Assembly (NCBI RefSeq): GCF_900543425.1
Contig: NZ_UQRQ01000017.1
Span: forward strand, 8,730 to 72,729
DNA length: 64,000 bases
Direction of reading: 5' to 3'
DNA from: an uncultured Sanguibacteroides sp.
Lineage (GTDB): Bacteria > Bacteroidota > Bacteroidia > Bacteroidales > Marinifilaceae
Below, in pieces: positions 1-9,841 of this stretch. The notes under the pieces are model-generated. The model saw only the letters and a list, made by a program, of their open reading frames with translations. It was not told the origin of the DNA and ran no database searches. Position 1 is the stretch's first letter. Every line of letters begins with the position of its first letter. The translations under genes and the position numbers were made by a program.

Positions 1-512
1 CGGATACGTTCCTCCGGGTCCAAACCGGTTGTCGGCTCATCGACAATGATTACTTTCGGGTTACCGATAATGGCCTGTGCGATTCCTAATCTTCGTTTCA
101 TACCACCGGATAAGCGATTTGCCCAACGATCGCGCACTTCGAATAACCCTACCTTACGCAACATTTCATCTACAAGCTCTTTCCTTTGTTTCTTTTCAAT
201 TCCGGCGAGGCCTGCACCGTAATCCAAAAATTCCCAAGTCTTCAACTTTTCAAAGAAACGGAAATCTTGTGGCAAATACCCTAATAAAGAACGGATAGCT
301 TTTCGATCTTTTGCAATATCGTAATCATCAAAGAATATAGTTCCAGACGTCGGCTCTTGCAAGAGCGTCATAATTCTCATCAAAGTAGTCTTTCCTGCCC
401 CATTCGGTCCTAACAATCCAAACATCCCCGACTCAATCTCCAGATTAAGGTCATTCAGTGCCTTTTTTCCTCCGGGATAAACTTTATCCAAATGCTCAAT
501 TTTAATTTTCAT
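1..512 (-). CDS. ABC transporter ATP-binding protein (3' end beyond window)
   Basis: ATPase subunit of an ABC exporter; it binds and hydrolyses ATP at the inner face of the cytoplasmic membrane to drive a partner permease. Translation from the ATG at 510-512 begins MKIKIEHLDKVYPGGKKAL and shows Walker A (GPNGAGKTT), the signature LSGGMKRR and Walker B followed by the H-loop side (VIIVDEPTTGLDP). About 170 codons are present; the C-terminal part lies left of base 1. The partner permease is not next to it in this window, so it must lie further left or elsewhere. The substrate is unknown. The only ABC-2 permease here is at 28836-32162, too far away to be called its partner. Confidence 0.93.
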   Translation of the reverse strand, partial: MKIKIEHLDKVYPGGKKALNDLNLEIESGMFGLLGPNGAGKTTLMRIMTLLQEPTSGTIFFDDYDIAKDRKAIRSLLGYLPQDFRFFEKLKTWEFLDYGAGLAGIEKKQRKELVDEMLRKVGLFEVRDRWANRLSGGMKRRLGIAQAIIGNPKVIIVDEPTTGLDPEERI

Positions 513-682
513 GATCTTAGGTTTAAAAGTTAATACACGACATGGTCTACTAACAAATTTGTTTTTAAAATTAAGACATTTATTTCACTTGTATATGTTT
601 TTGTTTACTATTATTTGCAATTTAACTTTTTTTATGATTTATACCTTTCCTTCCCGGTATCCCGCATTCCGCAAATTACAAA

Positions 683-709
683 AAAGAGCCGTCGGGACGA
701 CGGCTCTTT
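683..709 (-). terminator. Intrinsic terminator of the SusCD operon
   Basis: A 10-bp perfect GC-rich stem (685-694 with 698-707, loop of three bases), extended by A-T pairs, lies 27 bases past the stop codon of the PKD-like lipoprotein. On the minus strand it is followed by a run of T. It separates the SusCD operon from the ABC ATPase gene. Confidence 0.85.
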
Positions 710-735
710 GCACACTTTGCACGTTATTACAAACA

Positions 736-2319
736 CTACTGCCAGAACGAAAATTCCGAGGTATGTTTGTAGATCACATCAACAATTCCATCCCCAAACC
801 CCGAGCAATGGTACAAAACTTCCGGTCTATTATAGTATAACGCCGCATCGGTCATATGATAAAAATAAAACTCTCCATTTGAAAGTCCAACACCTAAACC
901 GGGATAACCGGACCACATAGAATAGGTATACCCTTCATTCGGACAAAGAGCCGTTATGGATTTTCCATTATAATTATCATGCACAAATGTCACTCCGTCC
1001 ACCATACGATAACAACACAAGAGATCATTATTTGCTCCTCCGCTAAAGAACAGATACTCTCCCGTCTTGTACAAGAAGAATTTACTTTTTGACGTAATGT
1101 ATTCTCCACCCGAAAAATCCTTTTGCAAATATTCGTCTTCAATGGTCACGCCTCCATTCGATCTTGCAGGGACGCCAAATTGTTGGATCTTATATTTCCC
1201 GGAAGGGTCTTTCAATATCATCACGTATTTACTACTTCCGCCATCCCATTCGTAATCGCCATAAGCAGCGACATAAGTCAACTCCATATCTCCCAAATTA
1301 TCCAGAGGAGTATAATTCTCTGCCGGCCAGCCATCTTCACAGAATAAAACCACCATAGCGGCTAAATTAGAACCGAAACAAGCCGAATAGATCAAACGAC
1401 GATTGGTTTCATCATGCAATAAAAAGTTATTCGTATTCGTGTAAATCGGCTGAATCAACCGTTCGATCTTACCCCCTTTTACTCCGTTATCCACATCGAT
1501 ATACATAGGAACATTCACGTAAGCATTGGAATGAAAACCTTCATTAGACAACATCTCCCGGTTATACAGTTTACCATCCGCATTCAACAGAACATTAATC
1601 GAAGGATGATAACAAACATCTATAGGTTCAAGGTTAGCAGGAGGATTTTCATTCACGAACTCTTGTTTTGTTGTAAGTACCTTTTCTATGGTTGTTCCAT
1701 CCACCTCTATACATCCTTCCCCGCCTTTTTGTATCACTAAGAACTCGCTTTTATTCATTCCGGCAATATGTTGAATCACCTTCTGCGGATCAGTTCCCAA
1801 ATCAATTTCGTTCACATCCTTATACACGTGGTAATAGACTTTATAGTCCGTAAAATCTTTCGGATCACCTTGGGCCGTGAATCCCTGTACTTTTACAAAA
1901 CCGAGCCTGGAAATATCCCCTTCCTTATATAGGATTACGAAACAATCCTGATAAGGAGAAACACCGCTCAGTAATAGAGTTCCGACGTATTGAACCCCCG
2001 TACGGGTATCCGTTGCCTCCAATCTAAAACGATAATCGCGAATTTGTAAAGGAGTAAATTCCAATATTTTCTTATTGGAAACAGAGTCTTTCCCATCGTA
2101 CCATATATACGTAAAATAGATCGAATCGGCAGGAACTTCATATTCGACTTTAGGGTCGTACGTAACAGGCTCCCCGACAATAGTTTGCAAAGTAGCCATA
2201 GTTCCCTTGTTAATAGTCAATCCCGGCAATTCAATATACTTGTAATTCCCTTCATCATCGATACAGGACCAAAAGCCTAAGAGTCCCGCTATCAAAATCA
2301 ATATATACCTTGTCTTCAT
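736..2319 (-). CDS. PKD-like family surface lipoprotein of a SusCD locus
   Basis: Predicted outer-membrane lipoprotein of about 527 residues. The N-terminus has a short hydrophobic segment ending in a lipobox-like WSC, followed by acidic residues (IDDEGN) typical of surface-exported Bacteroidetes lipoproteins. The following region (YKYIELPGLTI..., then TYIWYDG...) resembles the PKD-like family found as the last gene in many SusC/SusD/DUF4843 operons; the rest is a beta-rich repeat-like fold. I place the start at the second Met (2319); an ATG two codons upstream (2325) is also possible. It follows the DUF4843 gene by about 20 bases, so it is co-transcribed. It probably binds ligand at the cell surface for the SusCD transporter; the ligand is unknown. 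Confidence 0.8.
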   Translation of the reverse strand: MKTRYILILIAGLLGFWSCIDDEGNYKYIELPGLTINKGTMATLQTIVGEPVTYDPKVEYEVPADSIYFTYIWYDGKDSVSNKKILEFTPLQIRDYRFRLEATDTRTGVQYVGTLLLSGVSPYQDCFVILYKEGDISRLGFVKVQGFTAQGDPKDFTDYKVYYHVYKDVNEIDLGTDPQKVIQHIAGMNKSEFLVIQKGGEGCIEVDGTTIEKVLTTKQEFVNENPPANLEPIDVCYHPSINVLLNADGKLYNREMLSNEGFHSNAYVNVPMYIDVDNGVKGGKIERLIQPIYTNTNNFLLHDETNRRLIYSACFGSNLAAMVVLFCEDGWPAENYTPLDNLGDMELTYVAAYGDYEWDGGSSKYVMILKDPSGKYKIQQFGVPARSNGGVTIEDEYLQKDFSGGEYITSKSKFFLYKTGEYLFFSGGANNDLLCCYRMVDGVTFVHDNYNGKSITALCPNEGYTYSMWSGYPGLGVGLSNGEFYFYHMTDAALYYNRPEVLYHCSGFGDGIVDVIYKHTSEFSFWQ

Positions 2320-2342
2320 TGTCATTCTATATTTAATGATTC

Positions 2343-3038
2343 TTAATTCCCTAATACCGGCACACTCAATAACATCAATGAGTTATCCTCATCATAGCAC
2401 GGCTCTCCAATTTCCGACAATCGAATCAATTCATTTTTAAATTCGAGGGCTAATGCCCGTCTCTCATCGTAATCATAATCCGTCAAATCTCCGACCTTTG
2501 TCACTTCCATAAACTTTCTGAACTTTGTCTCTGTATAGGGACCTAAAAATATTTTTTCTACCTGACCACCTTCCGGCCACCACGTGGGACGAGTTACTTC
2601 ATCACTAAACCAGATAATTTTTCGTGTATAAATCGTCTGCCCCGGCATTAAATCACCTCCGGCTATCTCAATGACGAGTCTGACTTTTCGTGTTAAATCT
2701 ACTTTTTTCAATGTCAGATATAGCGTATCTTCCGTCTGGTTGGGTTTAAAAAACACTTCTTCCGGAAGTCCGTATTGGCTCGGTTTAGCCGTTGTCTCGT
2801 CCTCCACTACCTTTATCACGAACTTCGTTTTTTCTTTCAGAGGATCACCTACCAACTTCACGACCAACGGTATCTGCAAATCACTCGCCCAAGAATAGAA
2901 GAAAAAAGAGTATTCAAGGGAATCGGTCCATATATTTGTAAATTGCACATAATGCTCAGAACCATACATTGGAATCTCCTCTTTACTACAAGACATTAGT
3001 AAAGATATTCCTATCAAAAGAGAACATAATCTTCCCAT
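2343..3038 (-). CDS. DUF4843 domain lipoprotein
   Basis: Lipoprotein of 231 residues with an N-terminal signal ending LLMSCSKEE, a signal peptidase II site with acidic residues after the Cys. The segment YVQFTNIWTDSLEYSFF followed by a beta-sandwich with LPLVVKLVG-like strands matches DUF4843, a family that almost always accompanies SusC/SusD and PKD-like genes in Bacteroidales. It sits 15 bases after susD and just before the PKD-like gene. Its role is probably as an accessory surface subunit of the importer. No enzymatic motif is visible. Confidence 0.82.
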   Translation of the reverse strand: MGRLCSLLIGISLLMSCSKEEIPMYGSEHYVQFTNIWTDSLEYSFFFYSWASDLQIPLVVKLVGDPLKEKTKFVIKVVEDETTAKPSQYGLPEEVFFKPNQTEDTLYLTLKKVDLTRKVRLVIEIAGGDLMPGQTIYTRKIIWFSDEVTRPTWWPEGGQVEKIFLGPYTETKFRKFMEVTKVGDLTDYDYDERRALALEFKNELIRLSEIGEPCYDEDNSLMLLSVPVLGN

Positions 3039-3053
3039 AACGATTTCATTTTA

Positions 3054-4538
3054 TTAGTAAATATTTTCATTTTCAGGGATAGGCAACACAAATTTGGATT
3101 TATCCATTTGAATAACCTGTGTTCCGCTAACGATCGGTCGATTTAAACGCTTAAACAAGAAAAAGGCTTGTCCTTCTGCCAAATACTCTTTTTTTCCTTC
3201 CCAAATCAATTCATCCATATAATTATCGACAGAAATTTCCCGTAATGCTCCTCGTTTTGCCCTAACTTTATTCATATAAGCCACTCCTTCTGCCTTTGTA
3301 GTCTCTTTAGCCACAAGACATTCACTCAGAATATAATAAATTTCACTCAAACGTAATATAGGAATCAAAGGTTCCTGAGCATGAACCAACTGTTCATCGG
3401 TATCCAAATCCAGCCATTTTTTAGTTACCACATTACTCGATCCCGGAATCGATTGTTTTTGATAGGCACGATAATCTAACCCGTCATTCCGGCCCGTAAA
3501 CATGGCATCCCAATCTTTTACATACATACTGGCCTTCGTTGAGACTTTAAAATCCGCAATTTTTTCCAATAAATGATCGTCATACAAAGCGAAAATAATA
3601 TCGTTCCAATACTTCACGTAGAACTTTTTATCTACAGTAGAAACAAAATTCTTTTCCGTGAAATTGATCATATCTTCTCCTCCCTCGTCCAATACATAGC
3701 GTGTTAGGATTCCACGACAATACTTCTCGGCATTTGTCAAATCTCCCGCGTACATATAAGCCCGTGCCAAGAGTCCCTGAATCGCCATGTAATTCATCCG
3801 TCCGCCTCTCAAAGTAAAGAAACGACCACCATCAGCAGCCTCAGAAACCTGCAAACGGGCTTCCGGACTTGCCATATACCACTTATTATAAACCGTATCA
3901 TAACTAGCTACCAGATCTTTAGCCGTTAAAAAATCCTGTATTACCAATTCCATAATCTGGGAAACGGTCTTTTTACCTTCAAATTTAGAAGGGTAAACAC
4001 TAAAATAAGGGATATAATTACCTCCATCACCTGTTACTGGCGCCGGAGCAAACAAACGTAACAGATCAAAGTGAATAAAGGCCCGCAAAGCATAAGCTTC
4101 TCCCATGATCAAATTCTTTTCAGCCTCGCCCAATTCAAAGAAAGAACCTTTTTTGCCTTCTATTTCACTGATCAGTTTATTACAATTGGCTATCGCTTTG
4201 TAGGACTTCGACCAGATGGTGGAAATAATTTCTTTATTCCCTTCTAATCCGTATTGGTATTTCACCAGCCCGGAATAAGCCTGTTCGATATCATTATCAT
4301 CATAGGTCTGAGCCAAGACACTCAAGAACCCCCAGGACAATTCCCGTCCGTATAACTCTTGCGAGGAAAGCATTTCATAAACTCCGTTCAAGGCGTTCCT
4401 AAAACCCTCGCCATTTTTAAAAAGCTCCTCATCAGTCACCTGATTCTTAGGCGAAACATCCAACCATTTATCACATGAAGAAAGTGATATAAGCAGCAGG
4501 ATTATTATAAATATATTTCTATCTATTTTCATAACCAA
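3054..4538 (-). CDS. RagB/SusD family outer-membrane nutrient-binding lipoprotein
   Basis: SusD-like lipoprotein (494 residues) that caps the SusC barrel and captures ligand outside the cell. The signal ends in LSSCDKWLDVSPKNQ, the hallmark SusD start (lipid-anchored Cys, then DxxLDxxP-like residues). The helical TPR-like body follows (ANCNKLISEIEG, GEAYALRAFIHFDLLRLFAPAP), and the C-terminus carries the typical SEIYYILSECLVAK and RAKRGA segments. It starts five bases after the SusC stop, so the two are translationally linked. The ligand cannot be read from sequence; no glycan-degrading enzyme is nearby. Confidence 0.95.
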   Translation of the reverse strand: MVMKIDRNIFIIILLLISLSSCDKWLDVSPKNQVTDEELFKNGEGFRNALNGVYEMLSSQELYGRELSWGFLSVLAQTYDDNDIEQAYSGLVKYQYGLEGNKEIISTIWSKSYKAIANCNKLISEIEGKKGSFFELGEAEKNLIMGEAYALRAFIHFDLLRLFAPAPVTGDGGNYIPYFSVYPSKFEGKKTVSQIMELVIQDFLTAKDLVASYDTVYNKWYMASPEARLQVSEAADGGRFFTLRGGRMNYMAIQGLLARAYMYAGDLTNAEKYCRGILTRYVLDEGGEDMINFTEKNFVSTVDKKFYVKYWNDIIFALYDDHLLEKIADFKVSTKASMYVKDWDAMFTGRNDGLDYRAYQKQSIPGSSNVVTKKWLDLDTDEQLVHAQEPLIPILRLSEIYYILSECLVAKETTKAEGVAYMNKVRAKRGALREISVDNYMDELIWEGKKEYLAEGQAFFLFKRLNRPIVSGTQVIQMDKSKFVLPIPENENIY

Positions 4539-4543
4539 CTATT

Positions 4544-7500
4544 TTAAAAACTTACGTTTAATGTAAAATCAAAACTTCTGGCAAAAGGATAAGACAACCC
4601 TCTTTCTTGTTTTACACTTGAGAAATGAGCCACATCATTCATTTGGAATTGCAATCTCAACATACTCAATCCCATACGATTGATCAAATCCGTGTTAAAA
4701 TCATAGCTTAATGTCAAAGCTTTGAAGTCTACCCGATTGTTCTTTTGCACAAACCGAGAAGTAGGACGAGTCGTGTACTCTCTCTCTTTAATAGATTTCA
4801 ACTTCGTACGGTCTCCCGGATTTTGCCAACGTTGAGTAAGAACGCGTTTATCCGCATTCGCGTATCTTAAATCCACATTTTCCACCTTATCCACCAACGT
4901 CTGGTTGTATTCGTATCCCCCGAAATCATAAGTAAAGGTGGCAAACAATGAAAATCCTTTATATTGCAGATTTACACCGAAAGCACCTGTCACATCAGGC
5001 TCCGTATCACCCAGAATCATTTGTTCGGAAGCGATCCAATCGTAACCGATTGTTCCATCTCGATAAACATAGATTTCTTTACCGTCACTCGGATTAATTC
5101 CCAACGACTTCATCCCCCAGATCGAAGTTAACGATCCACCTTCAATATATTTCATCAAAGGCTTACTGTATTTGGAATCTTTCCAATTTGAATCATAATC
5201 CGCAAACTCTGCATTCACCCGGTCATTGTATTCTTTGAGCGATTCCGAGATTTTCCGGATTTTATTTTTATTATGGGCCAAATTTCCGAATACGATCACA
5301 TTCCAATCTCGATTTCTCAAAACATTAGCCCGAATATCCAACTCAATTCCCTTATTTTGAACTTCTCCGATATTATCCTTATAACTTGTAAAACCTGTTG
5401 AAGCCGGTAAGGTTACATCGGAAATCAAGTCTTTGGTTATCTTATTATACCAACCGATCTTAAATTCAATCGCATCCTGTAAAAAGCCCAATTCCAATCT
5501 CACATCATAATTATCCGTTATCTCCCAGGTCAAATTATCATTACCCATATAATAGAGTTGTAATGCATTTCCGGTTCCATAATATTTTTTGGTAATCTCA
5601 TAAGTATGTTTTGCCGCATAAGGTTCAAAATCAACTTTTCCGGTTTGTCCGAAGGTCCCGGTAATTTTCAGCAAACTCAGTGTCGGATTTCCTTTCAAGA
5701 AAGGATAATTATGTATATTTAAACCGACTCCGCAGGAATAAAATGGGGCTGTTCTTTTCTTTGATCCGAATTCGGAAGAACCATCCAAACGGAAAGAAGC
5801 ATCGAACAAATAAATATCATCATACGAATAATTCAATGCCATCAAGCCACCGAACAACCGGGTATGATTATCGGCATAAGTCGGTTCCTGAGTCTCTTCC
5901 GCGTAACTCGGTGAACTTAACGTTCCGGACGGGAATCCCCTATAATAAGTAGAGGTTTGGTCATAACGCTCTTCCCGAGCATTAATACCGATAGAAAAGT
6001 TTATATTATGCTTAGCGAATGACTGCACGTAATTAGCCATAACTTTCAAATCCCAACTTATCGACTCCATCTTTGTCTTCGTCAAATCACCGCGCAAGGC
6101 CTTTGAGTCATACACGCTTTTAAATTTATCAGACAAAGGATCCGTAAAAACTTTCGTCCACTCGTCCTTCTTTGTAATTGAAAACTGCCCCTGTACCTGC
6201 ATCCCGGTAAAAGCGTACCAATTGACCTGAAAATTATTGGTCAAATCGCTATATCCTCCTTTGTCATAATTATTTAAAATCTTAGCTTCATAAAAAGGAT
6301 TCTTTGTATTAGAACCCAAATGCCAGGGTAGAGTCTTCAAATAATCCCCGTTTTCATCCACAAAAGGCACATAGGGTAATCTCGTCGTATATTCGCTGAA
6401 GCTGCCATAAGGAGAATTAGTTGATTTTTTCACATCATAGCTGACTTTATTCTTAATTTGAAGATGTTTGCTCCGATAGTCAATCAAAATACCTGTTCCG
6501 ACAACTTTACGTCCCGAACCTTTCATCACACCATTCTGAACATCGTATCTCAAATCGACACCGAAACGAATATCATTCACTCCTCCCTCGATATATAAAC
6601 TGTGTTTATGATTGAATTCATTTCGTAGAGGCTGGGAGATCCAGTCACTATCCACTCCTTTTAAAACATTATTCCGTTTAGCGATCAGCTCTTGTTGCAA
6701 TTGCTGATATTGTAAATCATCATCATTTTCATAAAAATCGGCAGCAATTTCCGCATCCAGTTTTTCCCGGGCATTCATTAAGTTATAATCCGAAAGATCG
6801 GGTACAGTCAAACCGCCGGTAAAATTATAGGAGGCCCTCAATTTACCGGGAGTCGGAGCTTTGGTCTCGATAACGACCACTCCGTTTGCGGCACGCGAAC
6901 CGTAAATAGCCGTGGCGGCAGCATCCTTTAATATCGTTATACTTTCTATCCGGTTGGGATCAAAATCATACACTTTTTCCACCGTCGTTTCATAGCCGTC
7001 CATGATAAAAATAGGTGTATTCGGATTATTTTTCAGAGCAGTCTGAGAAATAGAAGATTTATCCAATTGCTTTACACCGATTCCGGAACGACCGCGAATA
7101 TAAAATTCCGGCATGGTATTCGGATCTGATCCCATATCGTTGTTTCTCATGATCCGAAAAGAGGGATCGAACACCTGTAATACGTTAATTACATTCCGGG
7201 AAGAAACCTTCAGCAGATCCTCTTTACCGATCCGAATAGCATTTCCGGTAAAACTGGATTTCTTAATGTTGGCATATCCCGTAACCACAACATCTTTCAA
7301 CGCTTCGGTCATCTCTTTCATGATTACCTTGATATGAAGAGAGTCTTTGATAACAATCTCTTGGGTCTCCATACCGATAAAAGAGAAAATCAACGTTAAT
7401 TTTGTTGTATCCGGCACAGATAACTTAAACTTTCCTTGAGGATCGGAGCTAACCCCTATGGTTGTCCCTTTAATTCTAATAGTAACACCGGGAAGCGGCT

Positions 7501-7918
7501 GCTTTGCCTCATCCATAACCTCCCCTGTAACCGTTTTCTCCTTCTTTTCATCCGCCGAACGAGTCGTCAGAACAAAAATATCATCGACTACCTTATAGGT
7601 CAGATTCGTATTTTCCAAACATTTGTCCAATACCTCCCGGATAGTCTTTTCTTTCATGTTCAGGTCAAACTTGGTCGTAGATTTCACCTGCTCGTGATTG
7701 TAAAGGATTTCACACCCTATCACGTTCGTTAAATACTCCAACGCGGAGAGTAAAGTTACATCTTTAAGATGTACTGTAACGATCTTGTTTTGTTGACCAT
7801 ACAGATTTTCTCCGAAAATAGACAAGACCGTAAAAAGCTGGATAAAGAGAACTATACTCCCTTTATAAAACAACTTTCTACACTTGTTCCTAAAGAATGA
7901 ATGATCGTTTTTTCTCAT
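4544..7918 (-). CDS. SusC/RagA family TonB-dependent transporter with STN signalling domain
   Basis: Outer-membrane importer of 1124 residues. In order: a signal peptide ending near YGQQ (residue ~41), an STN domain (~46-115, VHLKDVTLLSALEYL), a carboxypeptidase-regulatory-like domain (~128-210, VTGEVMDEAKQPLPGVTI), the plug with DVVVTGY and the NGVVVIETK motif, and a 22-strand-type barrel ending in a C-terminal Phe. The STN domain is known to touch periplasmic FecR proteins in Fec-type signalling. With sigma and FecR genes immediately upstream, uptake and gene control are probably coupled. The order sigma-FecR-SusC-SusD is that of a regulated uptake locus. Confidence 0.95.
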   Translation of the reverse strand: MRKNDHSFFRNKCRKLFYKGSIVLFIQLFTVLSIFGENLYGQQNKIVTVHLKDVTLLSALEYLTNVIGCEILYNHEQVKSTTKFDLNMKEKTIREVLDKCLENTNLTYKVVDDIFVLTTRSADEKKEKTVTGEVMDEAKQPLPGVTIRIKGTTIGVSSDPQGKFKLSVPDTTKLTLIFSFIGMETQEIVIKDSLHIKVIMKEMTEALKDVVVTGYANIKKSSFTGNAIRIGKEDLLKVSSRNVINVLQVFDPSFRIMRNNDMGSDPNTMPEFYIRGRSGIGVKQLDKSSISQTALKNNPNTPIFIMDGYETTVEKVYDFDPNRIESITILKDAAATAIYGSRAANGVVVIETKAPTPGKLRASYNFTGGLTVPDLSDYNLMNAREKLDAEIAADFYENDDDLQYQQLQQELIAKRNNVLKGVDSDWISQPLRNEFNHKHSLYIEGGVNDIRFGVDLRYDVQNGVMKGSGRKVVGTGILIDYRSKHLQIKNKVSYDVKKSTNSPYGSFSEYTTRLPYVPFVDENGDYLKTLPWHLGSNTKNPFYEAKILNNYDKGGYSDLTNNFQVNWYAFTGMQVQGQFSITKKDEWTKVFTDPLSDKFKSVYDSKALRGDLTKTKMESISWDLKVMANYVQSFAKHNINFSIGINAREERYDQTSTYYRGFPSGTLSSPSYAEETQEPTYADNHTRLFGGLMALNYSYDDIYLFDASFRLDGSSEFGSKKRTAPFYSCGVGLNIHNYPFLKGNPTLSLLKITGTFGQTGKVDFEPYAAKHTYEITKKYYGTGNALQLYYMGNDNLTWEITDNYDVRLELGFLQDAIEFKIGWYNKITKDLISDVTLPASTGFTSYKDNIGEVQNKGIELDIRANVLRNRDWNVIVFGNLAHNKNKIRKISESLKEYNDRVNAEFADYDSNWKDSKYSKPLMKYIEGGSLTSIWGMKSLGINPSDGKEIYVYRDGTIGYDWIASEQMILGDTEPDVTGAFGVNLQYKGFSLFATFTYDFGGYEYNQTLVDKVENVDLRYANADKRVLTQRWQNPGDRTKLKSIKEREYTTRPTSRFVQKNNRVDFKALTLSYDFNTDLINRMGLSMLRLQFQMNDVAHFSSVKQERGLSYPFARSFDFTLNVSF

Positions 7919-7976
7919 TTTTGTAGTAGTTAAATTATAAATAATTATTCACGCATTTCTATCGGGTCCATTGACA

Positions 7977-8408
7977 TCATACAAAATCTTCCGATGAGGT
8001 ACTTTCAGCCGATTTCATAATAACCAATGGCTCGTTAATCAAAAATTTATTGTCCCCGACGGACAATTTAGTCATCTCAATAACAACAGCCGTACTATCG
8101 GGATTATAAGCTTCTATTTTATAAACACCAATAATAGCTCCTATATTAGCTTTCTCGATTGCTTTTGCAATATTCTCATTCTGTTTACGAGTAATGGAAT
8201 AATTAAAGATTTGACGTAATTGTATCGTGGAGTCTATTTTCGTAAACTGAATTAATGGTTCTTTAGGTTTTTGCCCCACGACAACATCCCCGTTATAACT
8301 GACTTCTGTCTCCTTGTTGTTTTTCTTCTTCTTTCTTGCTGCAGCTTGCGTCTCCATGACTCCAGCCACCACGAAAAACAAGATGATCAAAATTAATTCG
8401 TACCTCAT
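7977..8408 (-). CDS. Small secreted protein resembling an internal piece of a DUF5117 metalloprotease
   Basis: A 143-residue protein with a signal peptide (hydrophobic residues 4-18, QAAARKKKK after the likely cleavage site). The middle (VVVGQKPKEPLIQF, then YKIEAYNPDSTAVVIEMTKL) closely resembles, from my memory of the family, the early DUF5117 region of large Bacteroidetes zinc-dependent metalloproteases, including their Lys-rich start. The DUF5118 segment that normally sits between, and everything C-terminal including the HExxH protease domain, is absent. It lies between fecR and susC in the same operon. It could be a decayed gene still in frame or a purposely small accessory or inhibitor-like protein. 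The homology call is moderately sure; the function is unknown. Confidence 0.65.
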   Translation of the reverse strand: MRYELILIILFFVVAGVMETQAAARKKKKNNKETEVSYNGDVVVGQKPKEPLIQFTKIDSTIQLRQIFNYSITRKQNENIAKAIEKANIGAIIGVYKIEAYNPDSTAVVIEMTKLSVGDNKFLINEPLVIMKSAESTSSEDFV

Positions 8409-8511
8409 AATTTTTTAATTAGATTTTACATACTTGTAATTAATGCATACAACTCCCTATTTCATCTTATTATTAAGATAAATAATTTTATTTCAAAACA
8501 GATATTGTTAA

Positions 8512-9693
8512 TTATTCACATTTCATGACCGTAACGGTCTTGTCTTTCACATCAAATTTTACATCCTTAGCTGTTAACTCCAAAATTTCAAACGCTTTCG
8601 ATATCTTCTCGTATTTTGGAATAAATCCCGAAAAATGATAGTCCTTAATAGATTGATTCGTATAAAAAAGATTCACATCATACCAACGAGCCAATGTTCT
8701 CATGACCACTTCTAAACGTTCGTTTGAAAAATAAAATTTATCATTTTTCCACGAAATTGAATTTATTGCATTGGTTTTCTTTATTTCAATTTTATTTCCG
8801 GTAATCTCTAACGCGTGGTTTGGTGTAAGTTTATAATTCTTGTCTGCTTTAGCAACTTCTACGCTTCCGCTTAACAAAACAATCCGCGATATATCATCTT
8901 CTTTGTAATTCGAAACATTGAAACAAGTTCCCAAGACTTTAATCGAAAAGCCTTTGCTTTCAACAATAAATGTTCTATTTTTATCAGGCTTTACCTCAAA
9001 ATAAGCTTCTCCTTCTAAATAAACTTTGCGTTCTTCAGAATTAAAAGCCAACGGATATCTTAACTTAGAATCTGAATTTAAATAAACCACAGTTCCGTCC
9101 GGTAGTTGTACACAAAACTCTCCACCACGTCCGACGACTAAGGTATGGATGTCATTTTCTGCACTTGTATCCGTCAACAATGTTTCTGTCGAATAATATA
9201 AAGTAGAAGAATCATTTTTGAACCGCATACCTGTACTATCCATCATTTGAACTTGATGTTCTTGTCCTAATTGAATTTCTCGTTTGTCAGAGAGAATTAA
9301 GGTCGCTTTTCCCGTGCCTGGTAAAATATTGTTTAGTGTAGTCGTAACGGACTCCGTTTTTTTGTTCTTCTGATCTTGTTTAGGCCAATAAAGAAAAGCC
9401 CCTCCTATTAATAATAAAACAGAAGCAGCATATCCGATAAGTCGAATCCAGTAATGTTGCTTCCTTTCTCGTTTTATAATTTTACTCCAGATCTTTTCCG
9501 GTTCGATCTGTTGATAAACCTGATATTGTTTCAAAACATACTGTCCATCTAATAGATGATCGTATAATGCTCTGTTTTCAGAAGATTGTGCAATCCATTT
9601 GTCTAAAACAACTTTTTCATCCTTATCAATAGTTCCCTTAATCATTTTTATGATTAATTCTGATATGATTTCTATGGTTGCTTCTTTTTCCAT
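8512..9693 (-). CDS. FecR family anti-sigma factor
   Basis: Single-span inner-membrane anti-sigma protein of 393 residues. The cytoplasmic N-terminal ~80 residues (DKWIAQSSENRALYDHLL) bind the sigma factor, a membrane span follows (about 82-101, YAASVLLLIGGAFLYW), then the periplasmic FecR domain (GGEFCVQLPDGTVVYLNSDS, YLEGEAYFEVKPDKNRTF, VLGTCFNVSNY) and a C-terminal DUF4974-type secretin-like domain (FSNERLEVVMRTLARWYDV). It sits between the sigma gene and the STN-SusC gene, the expected place for the signal relay. A block shared with the sigma promoter region lies about 30 bases ahead of its start. Confidence 0.96.
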   Translation of the reverse strand: MEKEATIEIISELIIKMIKGTIDKDEKVVLDKWIAQSSENRALYDHLLDGQYVLKQYQVYQQIEPEKIWSKIIKRERKQHYWIRLIGYAASVLLLIGGAFLYWPKQDQKNKKTESVTTTLNNILPGTGKATLILSDKREIQLGQEHQVQMMDSTGMRFKNDSSTLYYSTETLLTDTSAENDIHTLVVGRGGEFCVQLPDGTVVYLNSDSKLRYPLAFNSEERKVYLEGEAYFEVKPDKNRTFIVESKGFSIKVLGTCFNVSNYKEDDISRIVLLSGSVEVAKADKNYKLTPNHALEITGNKIEIKKTNAINSISWKNDKFYFSNERLEVVMRTLARWYDVNLFYTNQSIKDYHFSGFIPKYEKISKAFEILELTAKDVKFDVKDKTVTVMKCE

Positions 9694-9723
9694 TTCTTAC
9701 TTTGGATTACATTTCACATATAA

Positions 9724-9750
9724 GACAAAAAATAACGTTCGGGGGGTGAC
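9724..9750 (-). promoter_or_regulatory. Putative ECF-sigma promoter ahead of fecR
   Basis: On the minus strand this reads GTCACCC, 17 bases, GTC, with six T directly before the final GTC. The identical blocks at identical spacing occur upstream of the sigma gene (10449-10475). A conserved -35-like block, about 17 bases and a GTC -10 core is the general form of ECF promoters, and the GTC lies about 31 bases before the fecR ATG. Autoregulation by the sigma at 9842-10402 is an inference. Confidence 0.45.
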
Positions 9751-9841
9751 AATACTTGTCTGTTTTTTAAATAAAAAATATTTTTAAAGAATGATATCCT
9801 GATTATCAATACCCTGCCACATCAGTACATGTCTGTGTATT

